Origin: Mycolicibacterium rufum
GTDB lineage: Bacteria > Actinomycetota > Actinomycetes > Mycobacteriales > Mycobacteriaceae
NCBI RefSeq assembly: GCF_022374875.2
Contig: NZ_CP092427.2
Location: 1,736,001-1,800,000 of the forward strand
Length of the DNA: 64,000 nucleotides
Direction of reading: 5' to 3'
Below the pieces are notes generated by a model, which saw nothing but the letters and a program-made list of their open reading frames with translations, did not search any database and was not told the DNA's origin. Of this stretch, positions 27,848-37,526 are shown in pieces. Made by a program: the position numbers and the translations under genes. The stretch's first letter is position 1; each line of letters starts with the position of its first letter.

Positions 27848-27886
27848 TTATCCACAGACGTTCCGTCATGTCCGCGGTTATCCACA
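27848..27886 (+). promoter_or_regulatory. two perfect DnaA boxes, direct orientation
   Basis: TTATCCACA occurs at 27848-27856 and 27878-27886, spaced 30 bp start to start, close to three helical turns. Each is followed by G. They lie between CIRCE and the HNH gene start. They may titrate DnaA or control the HNH gene. Confidence 0.6.
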
Positions 27887-27925
27887 GGCTGCAGATTTCC
27901 GATCGGCGGGCGACTAGGCCGTCAA

Positions 27926-27931
27926 TAGAAT
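27926..27931 (+). promoter_or_regulatory. -10 element of the HNH gene (leaderless)
   Basis: TAGAAT matches TANNNT and ends 7 bases before the ATG, so transcription would start at or near the start codon. No ribosome binding site is visible, which agrees. Confidence 0.55.
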
Positions 27932-27938
27932 CGAACGT

Positions 27939-29417
27939 ATGAGCGAAGTGTCGATCGATCTGGGCGAGCTCAATGCCCCGGAGTTGATCGATGCTGCGCG
28001 AGAATGGTCGCGGGTGGAGAACGCAGCGGCCGCGGCGAAGTTGGCGGTGATGGCCGAGATTTTCACCCGCCGCACCGGCGGCGATGCCACCGACCGGGAG
28101 GACTGGTGGGTCGATCCCGACGCCGCGGTCGCCGCCGAACTGGCCGCCGCCCTCGGGGTGACCCGCGGATTGGCGCTGGCCCAGACCCACCGTGGAGTCG
28201 TTCTGCGCGACCGCCTGCCCGCAGTGGCGGCACTGTTCGCCGCCGGCGAGCTCAGCGATCTGACCGTGCGCAAGATCATCCACCGCACCGGCCTGGTGAC
28301 CGACCCGGCGGTGATGGCCGCGGTGGACACCGCCATCGCCGCCGCGGCCACCCGGTGGGGCCAACTGTCGGAAAAGAACCTCGAGCAGGCCATCGACGCC
28401 ACCGTGCTCGCCCACGACCCAGTCGCGGTGCGCCGCGTCCTCGATTCCCTGGCTGATCGGCGGGTGGAGTTCGGCTCCCCCACCGACGCGACCGGTTTCA
28501 CCAGCGTGTGGGCGCTGCTGCCCACCGCCGACGCCGCAGCCCTGCGTGACCGGCTCGAAACGATCGCCCGCAGCGTCTGCCCGTCCGATCCACGCACTCT
28601 CGATGCGCGCCGCGCCGACGCGCTGGCCGCCCTGGGCGCGGGCCGCGACGCCCTGACCTGCCAGTGCGAACTCGACGACTGCGACGCCGCGCAGCGACCC
28701 GCCCCGGCCCGCAACACCGTCGTCTACGTCATCACCGACAGCACCACCCCCGAGCAGCCCTCCCCGGAGACCCCCGAGGCCGAGCCCGAGCCCGCTGCGC
28801 CCGCGCGGTCACGCAAGCCGGCGCTGCTGTTCGGCGGCGGCATCCTGCCCGCCGCGCTGCTCGATCCGATGCTCACCCGCGCGCACCTACGCCGGGTCAC
28901 CCACCCCGGCGACGCCCAAGCCGAGGACCGCTACCTCCCGTCGCGCGCGCTGGCCGAGTTCGTCCGCTGCCGCGACGTGACCTGCCGGTTCCCCGGCTGC
29001 GACTGCCCGGCCACCGACGCCGACCTCGACCACACCGTGCCCTACCCCGTGGGGCCCACCCACGCCTCGAACCTGAGAGCGCTGTGCCGTTTCCATCATC
29101 TGATCAAAACCTTCTGGGGCGGACCCGACGGCTGGCGGGATCGCCAACTGCCCGACGGCACCGTGATCTGGACCAGCCCCACCGGGCACACCTACGTGAC
29201 CTACCCGGGCAGCCGTGACCTGTTTCCCCAGCTGTGCCGCCCGACCGCCACCCTCTGGCACGGCGAACCACCCACTCCCGAGCGGTGCGAGGGTCGCGAC
29301 GCGATGATGCCCCGCCGCCGACACACCCGCGCCCAGAACCGCGCCCGACACATCGCCGCACAACGCCGACTCAACGAACAACACGGCGCCCAACCCCACG
29401 GACCACCACCGTTCTAA
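27939..29417 (+). CDS. DUF222 / HNH endonuclease domain protein (13E12 repeat family)
   Basis: 492 aa. The N-terminal about 330 residues are the DUF222 region of the mycobacterial 13E12 repeat family. The C-terminal HNH module is CRFPGCDCPATDADLDHTVP followed by SNLRALCRFHH at about residues 350-395, with zinc-binding cysteine pairs. The family is highly copied in actinobacteria, often next to mobile or variable loci, and its target is unknown. The end is Arg/His-rich. It is convergent with the SnoaL gene, whose stop overlaps by 4 bp. The promoter is inferred leaderless. Confidence 0.85.
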   Translation: MSEVSIDLGELNAPELIDAAREWSRVENAAAAAKLAVMAEIFTRRTGGDATDREDWWVDPDAAVAAELAAALGVTRGLALAQTHRGVVLRDRLPAVAALFAAGELSDLTVRKIIHRTGLVTDPAVMAAVDTAIAAAATRWGQLSEKNLEQAIDATVLAHDPVAVRRVLDSLADRRVEFGSPTDATGFTSVWALLPTADAAALRDRLETIARSVCPSDPRTLDARRADALAALGAGRDALTCQCELDDCDAAQRPAPARNTVVYVITDSTTPEQPSPETPEAEPEPAAPARSRKPALLFGGGILPAALLDPMLTRAHLRRVTHPGDAQAEDRYLPSRALAEFVRCRDVTCRFPGCDCPATDADLDHTVPYPVGPTHASNLRALCRFHHLIKTFWGGPDGWRDRQLPDGTVIWTSPTGHTYVTYPGSRDLFPQLCRPTATLWHGEPPTPERCEGRDAMMPRRRHTRAQNRARHIAAQRRLNEQHGAQPHGPPPF

Positions 29418-29854
29418 CGGATCTGGTTGGGGTCCATCAGCAGATGGTCGGACACGTCGCCGATCATCTCGACGTCGACCCGGCGCTCGGTGAAGTGCCA
29501 CCCGTTGTCGTCACGTACAAAGGCATCCTGATACCGCCCGACCACGATCAATTGCAGCGCAACGGTATCGGTCTGCTGAACGACGCAAAAGGTAGAGCGC
29601 GCGGCGGCGGTGTCGCCGGAGACGTCGACGATCGGATTGAGGACGAGATGGCGGGTGCGCGGAGTATTGCCGTGGTCCGGGAACCGGCGCGTGGTGGCGG
29701 CGAACAGCGCCGCGATCGGGCCGGCGCCGGCGACACCCATGAAGTTGCCCCGGCCGAGCAGTTCCCCGACCCCGTCGAAATCGCCCGCGTCGATGAGTTC
29801 CGCATAGCGGTAGAGCAATTCGGTGACAGCCAGCTTGTCGGCCAGCTCGCTCAC
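29414..29854 (-). CDS. SnoaL-like / NTF2-fold protein
   Basis: 146 aa. [20 protein letters not shown] near the N-terminus is the usual opening of SnoaL-like ketosteroid-isomerase-fold proteins, followed by [20 protein letters not shown] and [20 protein letters not shown]. These proteins are either small isomerases or ligand-binding. The substrate is not known. It overlaps the tsaD stop (ATGA) and is the last gene of the tsaD-to-nnr train, though it is functionally unrelated to t6A. Confidence 0.78.
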   Translation of the reverse strand: MSELADKLAVTELLYRYAELIDAGDFDGVGELLGRGNFMGVAGAGPIAALFAATTRRFPDHGNTPRTRHLVLNPIVDVSGDTAAARSTFCVVQQTDTVALQLIVVGRYQDAFVRDDNGWHFTERRVDVEMIGDVSDHLLMDPNQIR

Positions 29855-30873
29855 GCGACCTGCCCCTGCACCACCGGCAGGCCAGGATCACTCGCCGCGT
29901 CCAGCGGCGACGGCGATGCGCCCGCGGCGATCAGGTGGGCGGCGAACGATGCGATCATCGCCCCGTTGTCCGTGCACAGCCGCGGCCTCGGCACCCGCAA
30001 CGTCAATCCCGCTGCCCGGCAACGCTCCTCAGCGAGGTCCCGGAGCCGCGAATTCGCCGCCACCCCACCCGCGATCAACAGCGTCGACACCCCGAGATCC
30101 TCGGCCGCCCGCACCGCCTTGGCGGTCAGCACGTCCGCCACCGCCTCCTGGAACCCCGCCGCCACATCGGCCTGCGACGCGTCGGGATGACTCTCGACGT
30201 ATCGCGCCACCGCAGTCTTGAGCCCCGAAAAACTGAACGCATACCGGTCGTCGCGCGGCCCCGTCATCCCCCTCGGGAACACGATCGCGTCAGGATCGCC
30301 CGAGCGCGCGAGTTCGTCGAGCACGCGGCCGCCCGGATATCCCAACCCCAGCAGGCGAGCGACCTTGTCGTACGCCTCGCCGGCCGCGTCGTCCACCGTG
30401 GACCCCAACTCGACGATCGGCTCCCCCAGCGAACGCACATGCAGCAGATTGGTGTGCCCGCCGGACACCAGCAGCCCCACGCTCTCGGGCAGCGGCCCGT
30501 GATCGAACACGTCAGCCGCCAGATGCCCGCCCAGGTGATTGACCGCATAGAACGGCACTTGCCAGGCCGCCGAATATGCCTTGGCCGCAGCGACTCCCAC
30601 CAACAGCGCCCCCGCCAGTCCCGGTCCGATCGTCGCGGCCACCACATCCGGCCGCTCGACGTCCGCGGCCTCCAACGCCCGCCGCATCGTCGGGCCCAGC
30701 GCCTCCAGGTGCGCCCGTGACGCGATCTCCGGCACCACCCCGCCGAACCGCGCGTGCTCGTCCACACTGGAGGCCACCTCGTCGGCCAGCAGCGTCACCG
30801 CCCCGTCGTCGGCGAGCTCTGCGATACCCACTCCGGTTTCGTCACAGGAACTCTCGATGGCCAGGATGATCAT
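29851..30873 (-). CDS. tsaD: tRNA t6A synthase subunit TsaD
   Basis: 340 aa. The Kae1/Qri7/TsaD signature is intact: [15 protein letters not shown] at the N-terminus, metal-binding His113 and His117 in NHLGGHLAA, and the later [10 protein letters not shown]. With TsaB and TsaE it transfers threonylcarbamoyl to A37 of ANN-decoding tRNAs. It is essential in most bacteria. It overlaps rimI and the SnoaL gene by 4 bp. Its gene was earlier called gcp. Confidence 0.97.
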   Translation of the reverse strand: MIILAIESSCDETGVGIAELADDGAVTLLADEVASSVDEHARFGGVVPEIASRAHLEALGPTMRRALEAADVERPDVVAATIGPGLAGALLVGVAAAKAYSAAWQVPFYAVNHLGGHLAADVFDHGPLPESVGLLVSGGHTNLLHVRSLGEPIVELGSTVDDAAGEAYDKVARLLGLGYPGGRVLDELARSGDPDAIVFPRGMTGPRDDRYAFSFSGLKTAVARYVESHPDASQADVAAGFQEAVADVLTAKAVRAAEDLGVSTLLIAGGVAANSRLRDLAEERCRAAGLTLRVPRPRLCTDNGAMIASFAAHLIAAGASPSPLDAASDPGLPVVQGQVA

Positions 30874-31322
30874 CGACGCTCCCGCTTCATCGTGTAGGCA
30901 TCAGCACCGCTGACGCGGTAGTACCGTTTGCGGACACCCATCTTGGTGAAGCCCTCACTCTCGTACAACGCGATCGCCGCCTCGTTGTCGGTGCGCACCT
31001 CGAGAAAGATCGTCCCGCCGTCGGCGTACTCGAACAGCCGGTGCAGCATCGCCCGGCCGATCCCCTGTCCCTGATACGCGGGATCCACACCCACCGTGTG
31101 GATCTCGTACTCGTACGGCTTCATTCGGCCCAGACGCGCGATGCCCGCATAACCGACCAGCTTGTCATCGGCCCGCGCGGCCACGTAGTGATTGTGTTTG
31201 GCCGCGATCTCGGCCAGGAACGCCCGCTCCGGCCACGGGTCGTCCCCGTCGAAGAGCTGGGCCTCCAGTTCGGCGCACCGCGCCGCGTCCGCCGCCGCCA
31301 GCGTCCCGTACTGCACGCTCAT
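30870..31322 (-). CDS. rimI: ribosomal-protein-alanine N-acetyltransferase RimI
   Basis: 150 aa. A GNAT fold with the acetyl-CoA loop in [19 protein letters not shown] at about residues 78-96 and the C-terminal [20 protein letters not shown], which is conserved in RimI. It acetylates the N-terminus of S18 in other bacteria. It is coupled to tsaB and tsaD by ATGA overlaps, the usual tsaB-rimI-tsaD arrangement. Confidence 0.93.
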   Translation of the reverse strand: MSVQYGTLAAADAARCAELEAQLFDGDDPWPERAFLAEIAAKHNHYVAARADDKLVGYAGIARLGRMKPYEYEIHTVGVDPAYQGQGIGRAMLHRLFEYADGGTIFLEVRTDNEAAIALYESEGFTKMGVRKRYYRVSGADAYTMKRERR

Positions 31323-31945
31323 CGCGCGCCCGCCGACGGCTTCGCATCGGGGCGGCGAAGGTACAACGGCACCAGCGGTTCCGGCTCACTGTCCCAATCG
31401 GCAACGGCAGCAACCAGTCCCGTCGCCGACGGGTACACGGGCGCCAGCCGGGGCAAGTCGAACAGCGCCGTATGCTCCGGCGATCCGGCCACCGCCGCCG
31501 CACCGACCGGAACGTCGGCCGCCGCGTTCACCGCGGGCCCGTCGATCCGCACGCCGTCGCGGTAGCGCGCCCAGTACACCTCGCGCCGGCGCGCGTCGGT
31601 GACCACCAGCACGTCCCCCGCCGTCCCTACGGCGATCGCGTCCAAGCTGCACACCCCCCGCACCGGGATGCCGAGCGCATGCCCGAACGCCGCGGCCGTC
31701 GCCATCCCGACCCGCAGACCCGTGAACGGCCCCGGACCGCACCCCACCACCACCGCGTCCAGCTCGCCCGCGGCCACGCCGGCATCGTCCAGCGCGGCAA
31801 CGATGTTGGGCGTCAACCGTTCCGCGTGGGCACGCGGGTCCACCGTGACCTGTTCGGCCAGCAGCTCGACGTCGTCACCGAGGCGCACCACGCCGGCGGT
31901 GACGGCCGGGGTGGCGGTGTCGATCGCCAGGATCAGCCGGCTCAC
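31319..31945 (-). CDS. tsaB: tRNA t6A dimerisation subunit TsaB
   Basis: 208 aa from GTG 31945, which overlaps the tsaE stop (GTGA). The N-terminal VSRLILAIDTATPAVTAGVV is the typical TsaB opening, and GCGPGPFTGLRVGMATAAAF the conserved inner motif. It is the inactive paralogue of TsaD, required as its scaffold. An in-frame extension upstream to 32053 would overlap tsaE and lacks homology. Confidence 0.94.
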   Translation of the reverse strand: MSRLILAIDTATPAVTAGVVRLGDDVELLAEQVTVDPRAHAERLTPNIVAALDDAGVAAGELDAVVVGCGPGPFTGLRVGMATAAAFGHALGIPVRGVCSLDAIAVGTAGDVLVVTDARRREVYWARYRDGVRIDGPAVNAAADVPVGAAAVAGSPEHTALFDLPRLAPVYPSATGLVAAVADWDSEPEPLVPLYLRRPDAKPSAGAR

Positions 31946-32412
31946 GGTCGGCTCCACTGCCAGATCGCGGTGCGGACATCGGTGTCGGCGGCCCGTTCCA
32001 GCCGGATGTCGAGGTGGCTGTCGGACAACCGCTCGGCCACCCCCTCGCCCCACTCAACGACGACGACCGCGTCGTCCAGATCGGTGTCGAGATCCAGGGA
32101 GTCCAGCTCGGCCAGCAGATCGACCGAGGTCTGATCGAGCAGCCGGTACAGGTCCACGTGCACCATCGTCGGGGCGCCGGGCCGGCGCGCCCGGTGCACC
32201 CGCGCCAGCACGAACGTCGGCGAGATCACCGGTCCCTCGACGTCCATCCCTTGCGCGATCCCCTTGGCCAGCACCGTCTTCCCGGCGCCGAGCGGACCCG
32301 ACAGCACGACGACGTCTCCGGCCCGCAACTGCCGGCCCAGTTCCGCGCCGAACGCGACGGTGTCCTCGGCGGTGAGAAGCTCGATGGTCCCGACCCCCAG
32401 CCCGTCAGCCAT
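31942..32412 (-). CDS. tsaE: tRNA t6A ATPase TsaE
   Basis: 156 aa. P-loop GPLGAGKT at residues 39-46, then VEGPVISPTFVLARVH and VHVDLYRLLD, typical of TsaE/YjeE. It is the P-loop ATPase that resets the TsaBD complex. It overlaps the hydrolase stop by 8 bp and tsaB by 4 bp. Confidence 0.95.
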   Translation of the reverse strand: MADGLGVGTIELLTAEDTVAFGAELGRQLRAGDVVVLSGPLGAGKTVLAKGIAQGMDVEGPVISPTFVLARVHRARRPGAPTMVHVDLYRLLDQTSVDLLAELDSLDLDTDLDDAVVVVEWGEGVAERLSDSHLDIRLERAADTDVRTAIWQWSRP

Positions 32413-33493
32413 GGCTGCGCACTCGCTCCCGCACCCGCCGCGTCAGGGCCACCAGCTTCGACGGCGTCGACCGTTCGACCAGCCGCACCAGCGCCTCGTC
32501 GATGATCTCCGGGTTCTCCAGTTGCACCAGATGTCCTGCGCCGCCGACGATCACCAGCTCGGACCTCGGCAGCGCCACGGCCATCTCCTGCGAGTACTCC
32601 ATCGGTGTGAGCAGATCGTGGTCACCGCAGGCGATCAGGGTCGGCACCTTCCGCAGCGTGACCAGCCCGGCGGTCTCGTCGTGCACCTCCAACGCGTGCA
32701 GGAACTCCACCAGGGTGGTGATCGGGGTGTCGTGCATCATCCGCTCGGAGAACGCCACCACGCTCGGGCTGATCTTCTCGTCGCCGTACGACGCCGCCCG
32801 CAGGATCGGCCCGATCACCGCCCGTCCGGCGCCACGGAAGCGGTGCACGGTCTTGGGGGCGTACCGCGCGGCGAACCGTATCGACTCGAGGGCGGGGTTC
32901 TTCAGGATCTCGCCCAGCGGCGATCGCGAAACCCCTTCGGCCGCAGACGCGATGATCGCCGCACCGACCACGCGGGTGGGATAGCGCTGCGGGTACTGGC
33001 GGGCATGCGAGAGCACGGTCATGCCGCCCATCGAGTGTCCGACGAGCACGATCGGTCCGCGCGGCGCCATCACCGCCAGCACGCTCTCGAGGTCCTGCCC
33101 GAGTTGCTCGACGGTGTAGGTGTCCGGCGGCGCCTCGCCGGACTGGCCGTGCCCGCGCTGGTCGTAGAACACCATGCGGACCTGGTCGCCCCACTGCTCG
33201 GTGAGTCGGGCGCGCTGAAAGTGAAAGGAGCCCATCCGAAGGCAGAAGCCGTGCGCGAACACCACGGTCAGCGGCGCGTCGGCCGGCCCCACCTCACGCA
33301 CCGCCAGCGGGACCCCGTCCGGGGTGGTCACCACGGTGCTGCGGTCGGCGTCGAGCAGCTCGAAGTCCTCGTCGCGGTGGGGATCCTCGGCCGTCACCCG
33401 GCGGCGCAGCGAGCGCGCGGCCGTCACCCCCGCCGCCGATCCGACGGCAGCGACCCCGGCTGCGCCGGCCAGCCAGCCGGCCCGGCCGCTCAC
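32405..33493 (-). CDS. alpha/beta hydrolase (between alr and tsaE)
   Basis: 362 aa, GTG start at 33493 overlapping the alr stop. The N-terminus has a hydrophobic stretch ([20 protein letters not shown]), so it may be membrane-anchored. The core has [15 protein letters not shown], the nucleophile elbow VGHSMGGMT with Ser near residue 150, and [14 protein letters not shown]. The His of the triad is likely in [13 protein letters not shown] near the end. The substrate is unknown, presumably an ester or lipid. Its place between alr and tsaE is conserved in some mycobacteria. Confidence 0.85.
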   Translation of the reverse strand: MSGRAGWLAGAAGVAAVGSAAGVTAARSLRRRVTAEDPHRDEDFELLDADRSTVVTTPDGVPLAVREVGPADAPLTVVFAHGFCLRMGSFHFQRARLTEQWGDQVRMVFYDQRGHGQSGEAPPDTYTVEQLGQDLESVLAVMAPRGPIVLVGHSMGGMTVLSHARQYPQRYPTRVVGAAIIASAAEGVSRSPLGEILKNPALESIRFAARYAPKTVHRFRGAGRAVIGPILRAASYGDEKISPSVVAFSERMMHDTPITTLVEFLHALEVHDETAGLVTLRKVPTLIACGDHDLLTPMEYSQEMAVALPRSELVIVGGAGHLVQLENPEIIDEALVRLVERSTPSKLVALTRRVRERVRSHG

Positions 33494-34641
33494 TGCGGAC
33501 CCCCGCGGTAGGCCCGCACGATTCTTCGGCGCGGGCTCGTGACGACCTCGTAGTTGATGGTGCCGAGCAGGTCTGCCCAGTCTTGGGCCGTCGGCTCCCC
33601 GGCGGTGCCCGGGCCGAAGAGGATCGCCTCGTCCCCCTCGGTCACGTCGACCGGGCCCGGCCCGAGGTCGACGACGAACTGATCCATGCAGATGCGCCCG
33701 ACGTTCGGGTAGCGCCGGCCGTTGATCTGCACGGCCATCCGGTTGCTCAGACCGCGGAACACGCCGTCGGCGTAGCCGGCGGGGATCAGCGCGAGCGTGG
33801 TGTCGCGGTCGGCGACCCAGGTGTGTCCGTACGAGACCCCGTCACCGGCCCGCACGGAGCGCACCATCGTCACCGGGCAGGTCACCGTCATCGCCGGCCG
33901 CAGGCCCAGGTCGCCGCGCTCGGGGATCGGCGTCTGCCCGTACACGGCGATGCCGGGCCGGACCATGTCGAACGCCAGGTCGGGGCGGGTCAACGCCGCC
34001 GGCGAATTGCTCAGGTGCACGACCTCGAAGCGGACACCGCGGTCGCGGGCCAGCGCGGCCAGCTCGGTCAGCCGCTCGGCCTGCACATCGTTGAACGGGT
34101 GCTCGGGCACGTCGCCGTGCGCCAGGTGCGACATCAGCCCGCGGATCCGCACCGCGCCGTCGGAGGCCGCGGCGCGCAGCGCGTCGACCACCGCCGGATA
34201 CTCGTCCGGCGCGACCCCGTTGCGGCTGAGCCCGGTATCGGCCTTCACCGTCACGGTCGCGGTCCGCCCGGACCGTGTGGCGGCGGCCAGCACCTCGTCC
34301 ACCTGCCGCTGCGACGACACCGCGACCTCGACGTCGGCGGTCAGCGCCGGCGTGAAATCGGTGCCGGGCGGGTGCAGCCACGCCAGCACGGGGGCGGTGA
34401 TGCCCTCGCGGCGCAAGACCAGGGCCTCGTCGATCGTCGCGACGCCGAGTTCCGCGGTGCCGGCCGCGAGCGCCGCGCGGGCCACCTCGGGGGCGCCGTG
34501 GCCGTAGCCGTCGGCCTTGACCACGGCCATGACCGCGGCCGAGCCGGCGCGTTCGCGCAGCACGGCGATGTTGTGCGCGATGGCGTCGAGGTCGACGATC
34601 GCCATCGGCGTGTGCTGGGTCGTCTTCGGAGCGTTGATCAC
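33490..34641 (-). CDS. alr: alanine racemase
   Basis: 383 aa from GTG 34641. PLP-binding Lys42 sits in [10 protein letters not shown], and the C-terminal domain has [20 protein letters not shown] with the second catalytic Tyr. The C-terminus ([18 protein letters not shown]) is as in mycobacterial Alr. It supplies D-alanine for peptidoglycan and is the target of D-cycloserine. It lies 36 bp after gadB and overlaps the hydrolase (GTGA). Confidence 0.96.
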   Translation of the reverse strand: MINAPKTTQHTPMAIVDLDAIAHNIAVLRERAGSAAVMAVVKADGYGHGAPEVARAALAAGTAELGVATIDEALVLRREGITAPVLAWLHPPGTDFTPALTADVEVAVSSQRQVDEVLAAATRSGRTATVTVKADTGLSRNGVAPDEYPAVVDALRAAASDGAVRIRGLMSHLAHGDVPEHPFNDVQAERLTELAALARDRGVRFEVVHLSNSPAALTRPDLAFDMVRPGIAVYGQTPIPERGDLGLRPAMTVTCPVTMVRSVRAGDGVSYGHTWVADRDTTLALIPAGYADGVFRGLSNRMAVQINGRRYPNVGRICMDQFVVDLGPGPVDVTEGDEAILFGPGTAGEPTAQDWADLLGTINYEVVTSPRRRIVRAYRGGPQ

Positions 34642-34677
34642 CGCCTCCGATTGTCCCAGGCGGCCGCCGCGGACGGG

Positions 34678-36081
34678 TCAGTGGGCGAAGTGCTCCTCGT
34701 CGGAGAACCCGCCGACCCCGGTCTTGTCCAGCTTCGCGAGCACCTCCACCAGGTCGTCGCGCAGTGCGCGGGCCAGATTCGCCGAGAAACCCTCCCGCAC
34801 CACGATGCGCAGCACCGCGACGTCGCTGGCGTCGTCGGGCATCGTGTAGGCAGGCACCTGCCAGCCGTAGCTGCGCAGCAGCGCCGACACGTCGAACACC
34901 GTGTACTTCATGCCCTTCACCAGCGTGAACGCGACCACCGGGATGGCCGAGCCGTCGGAAATCACCTCGAACACGGGCTTCCCGTCGGGCCCGGCCATGC
35001 CGGCCAGCTCCCGCGCGAGCCACTGCGCGGTGTCGGACAGGCAGTGCATCACCGTGGTGTAGCCGTCGCGGCCCAGCCGCAGGAAGTTGTAGTACTGCCC
35101 CACCACCTGATTGCCCGGCCGGGAGAAGTTCAACGTGAACGTCGGCATGTCCCCGCCCAGGTAGTTGACCCGGAACACCAACTCCTCGGGCAGATGGTCG
35201 GCGTTGCGCCACACCACGAACCCGATGCCGGGGTACGTCAGCCCGTACTTGTGGCCGCTGACGTTGATCGACACCACGCGTGGCAGCCGGAAGTCCCACA
35301 CCAGAGCGGGGTGCAGGAACGGCACCACGAAGCCGCCGCTGGCCGCGTCGACATGCACCGGGATGTCGAGGCCCTTCTCGGAGACCAGCCCGTCGAGCGC
35401 GGCGCAGATGTCGCCGACGGGTTCGAGTTCGCCGGTGAACGTGGTGCCCAGGATCGCGACGACCCCAATGGTGTTTTCGTCGACCGCGTCGAGCACCTGC
35501 TCGGGGGTGATCACGTAGCGGCCGTGCTCCATCGGCAGGTAGCGCGCCTCGACGTCGAAATAGCGGCAGAACTTCTCCCACACCACCTGGACGTTCGAGC
35601 CCATCACCATGTTCGGCGTGCGGCCCTTCCAGTCCTGACCGGCCGCCTCCAGCTTCTGGCGCCACCGCCACTTCATCGCCAGCCCGGCCAGCATCACCGC
35701 CTCGCTGGAGCCGACCGTCGACACCCCGACCGCCGTGGACGGGTCGTCGTCGCGCAGATTCTCGGCGTGGAACAGGTCGGCGACCATGCACACGCAGCGC
35801 TGCTCGATCGCGGCGGTGACGGGGTACTCGTCCTTGTCGATCATGTTCTTGTCGAACGTCTCCGACATCAGCTGCCCGGCCTCGGGATCCATCCACGTCG
35901 TGACGAACGTCGCGAGGTTCAGCCGCGAGCTGCCGTCGAGCATGAGCTCGTCGTGGATGAATCGGTAGGTCTGTTCGGGGTCCATCGACTCGTCGGGCAG
36001 ACGCAACGCCGGGATCGGCGAGGTGGACAGGCGGCCGCAGTAGGCGGGTGTCAGGGACGTGTGGCGCGAAACATTCGGCAT
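34678..36081 (-). CDS. gadB: glutamate decarboxylase
   Basis: 467 aa from ATG 36081 with an AAGGAG site. PLP Lys278 is in SINVSGHKYG and Asp245 in HVDAASGG; the N-terminal SRLNLATFVTTWMDPEAGQL is typical for GadB. It turns glutamate into GABA, consuming a proton, often for acid tolerance or for feeding a GABA shunt. No glutamate/GABA antiporter is in this window. It follows nnr by 10 bp. Confidence 0.93.
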   Translation of the reverse strand: MPNVSRHTSLTPAYCGRLSTSPIPALRLPDESMDPEQTYRFIHDELMLDGSSRLNLATFVTTWMDPEAGQLMSETFDKNMIDKDEYPVTAAIEQRCVCMVADLFHAENLRDDDPSTAVGVSTVGSSEAVMLAGLAMKWRWRQKLEAAGQDWKGRTPNMVMGSNVQVVWEKFCRYFDVEARYLPMEHGRYVITPEQVLDAVDENTIGVVAILGTTFTGELEPVGDICAALDGLVSEKGLDIPVHVDAASGGFVVPFLHPALVWDFRLPRVVSINVSGHKYGLTYPGIGFVVWRNADHLPEELVFRVNYLGGDMPTFTLNFSRPGNQVVGQYYNFLRLGRDGYTTVMHCLSDTAQWLARELAGMAGPDGKPVFEVISDGSAIPVVAFTLVKGMKYTVFDVSALLRSYGWQVPAYTMPDDASDVAVLRIVVREGFSANLARALRDDLVEVLAKLDKTGVGGFSDEEHFAH

Positions 36082-36091
36082 GAGCTCCTTT

Positions 36092-37495
36092 TTAGAGGAT
36101 CGAGCCGAGCGCCGTTCGCAGATGCGCCAGGATGTGGGACGACGACGTCGGCGCCGGCGCCGGGCCGGGATCGAGGGCGGCGAACTCGGCGGCGCGAGCG
36201 TGCACGAACGCCGCCGCGGCGGCGGCCTCCCCGGGCGGGAGTCCGGAGGCCAGCAGCGCGCCGATGACGCCGGACAGCACGTCGCCGGACCCGGCGGTGG
36301 CCGCCCACGATCCATCGGCGACGTTGAGGTACACCGGCCCGTCCGGTTCGGCGACGACGGTGACGTTGCCCTTCAGCAGCACGGTGACGCCGAGGCGGTC
36401 GGCCAGAGCGCGGGTGGCCGCGATCCGGTCGTCCCCGGGCGGGTGGCCGGCCAGCCGGGCGAACTCGCCGGCGTGCGGCGTCAGCACCGTCGGCGCGGCG
36501 AGTCCGGTGAGGAGGTCGGGCCGGCCCGCCAGGATCGTCAGCCCGTCCGCGTCGACGATGATGGGCAGGTCGGACTCCAGCGCGAAGCGAAGAGCGGCCG
36601 TACCGGCCTCGTCGGTCCCCAGCCCCGGGCCGACCACCCAGGCCTGCACCCGGCCGGCCGAGGTGTGATCCGTCGTGGCGATCACCTCGGGCCAGTGCGA
36701 AACCACCTCGGCGGCAGCGGTTCCCGCGTAGCGCACCATGCCGGAGTGCGCGGCCACGGCGGCCCCGGTGCACAGGATCGCCGCACCCGGATACGTCGAC
36801 GAGCCGGCCATCACGCCGGTGACACCCTGGGTGTACTTGTCGTCGCTGCGGCCGGGCACCGGCCAGCGGGCCGCGACATCGGCGGCCTCGAACCCGCGGA
36901 CGTCCGACGGTGGCAGGTCGAGGCCGATGTCGACGAGTTCGACACGGCCACACCGCCCGAGCGCGTGCACGGGCTTGAGTCCGCCGAAGGTGACCGTGAG
37001 CACGGGCTCGACGTGGGCCCCGTCGGCCGCGCCGGTCGCGACGTCGACGCCGCTCGGCAGATCGACCGCGACCACCGGGGCGTCGGTGCCGGCGAACACC
37101 TCCGCCGCAGCGGGGCGCAGCGGCCCCGACCCCGAGATGCCGACCACCCCGTCGATCACCAGATCGGTTGCCGCCGGCACCTTTTCGACAATGCGCCCAC
37201 CTGCTCTGCGGAACGCGGCCAACGCCGCGCGATGGGTGCGTTCGGGGTTGAGCAGCACCGCGGCCGCCCCGGCGCCGCGGCGGCGCAGGAACGTCGCGGC
37301 CCACAGCGCGTCACCGCCGTTGTCGCCGGAGCCCACCACCGCGCACACCGCCTTGCCCGCCACCGTGCCCAACTCCGCGCCGATCGCGGTGGCCAGCCCG
37401 AAGGCGGCCCGGCGCATCAGTCCCCCCGGCGGCAGCGCCGCGAGCACGGGAGCTTCGGCGTCGCGGATCTGCTGGGCGGTGTAGTAGTACCGCAT
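36092..37495 (-). CDS. nnr: bifunctional NAD(P)H-hydrate epimerase / ADP-dependent dehydratase
   Basis: 467 aa from ATG 37495. The N-terminal YjeF-like domain (about 1-210) has VGSGDNGGDALWAATFLRR for the epimerase. The C-terminal carbohydrate-kinase-like domain has VLTPHAGEFARLAG and the active loop GSGDVLSGVIGALLASG. It repairs NAD(P)HX formed by damage or heat. The equivalent of tuberculosis Rv3433c. First of the nine-gene train. Confidence 0.93.
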   Translation of the reverse strand: MRYYYTAQQIRDAEAPVLAALPPGGLMRRAAFGLATAIGAELGTVAGKAVCAVVGSGDNGGDALWAATFLRRRGAGAAAVLLNPERTHRAALAAFRRAGGRIVEKVPAATDLVIDGVVGISGSGPLRPAAAEVFAGTDAPVVAVDLPSGVDVATGAADGAHVEPVLTVTFGGLKPVHALGRCGRVELVDIGLDLPPSDVRGFEAADVAARWPVPGRSDDKYTQGVTGVMAGSSTYPGAAILCTGAAVAAHSGMVRYAGTAAAEVVSHWPEVIATTDHTSAGRVQAWVVGPGLGTDEAGTAALRFALESDLPIIVDADGLTILAGRPDLLTGLAAPTVLTPHAGEFARLAGHPPGDDRIAATRALADRLGVTVLLKGNVTVVAEPDGPVYLNVADGSWAATAGSGDVLSGVIGALLASGLPPGEAAAAAAFVHARAAEFAALDPGPAPAPTSSSHILAHLRTALGSIL

Positions 37496-37509
37496 TCCCA
37501 CAACGGTAC

Positions 37510-37521
37510 GTGGGTACCCAC
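37510..37521. promoter_or_regulatory. palindrome between nnr and the NTF2-like gene
   Basis: GTGGGTACCCAC, a perfect 12-base palindrome in the 31-bp space between divergent start codons. It could serve as a shared operator. Confidence 0.35.
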
Positions 37522-37526
37522 TGACC

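Noticed and set aside
27848..27886. Replication origin
   Set aside because: Only two DnaA boxes, no AT-rich unwinding region and no dnaA, dnaN or rpmH nearby.
33583..36267. 894-codon open frame on the plus strand
   Set aside because: Antisense of alr and gadB; low complexity with His, Arg and Val excess and no recognisable fold.
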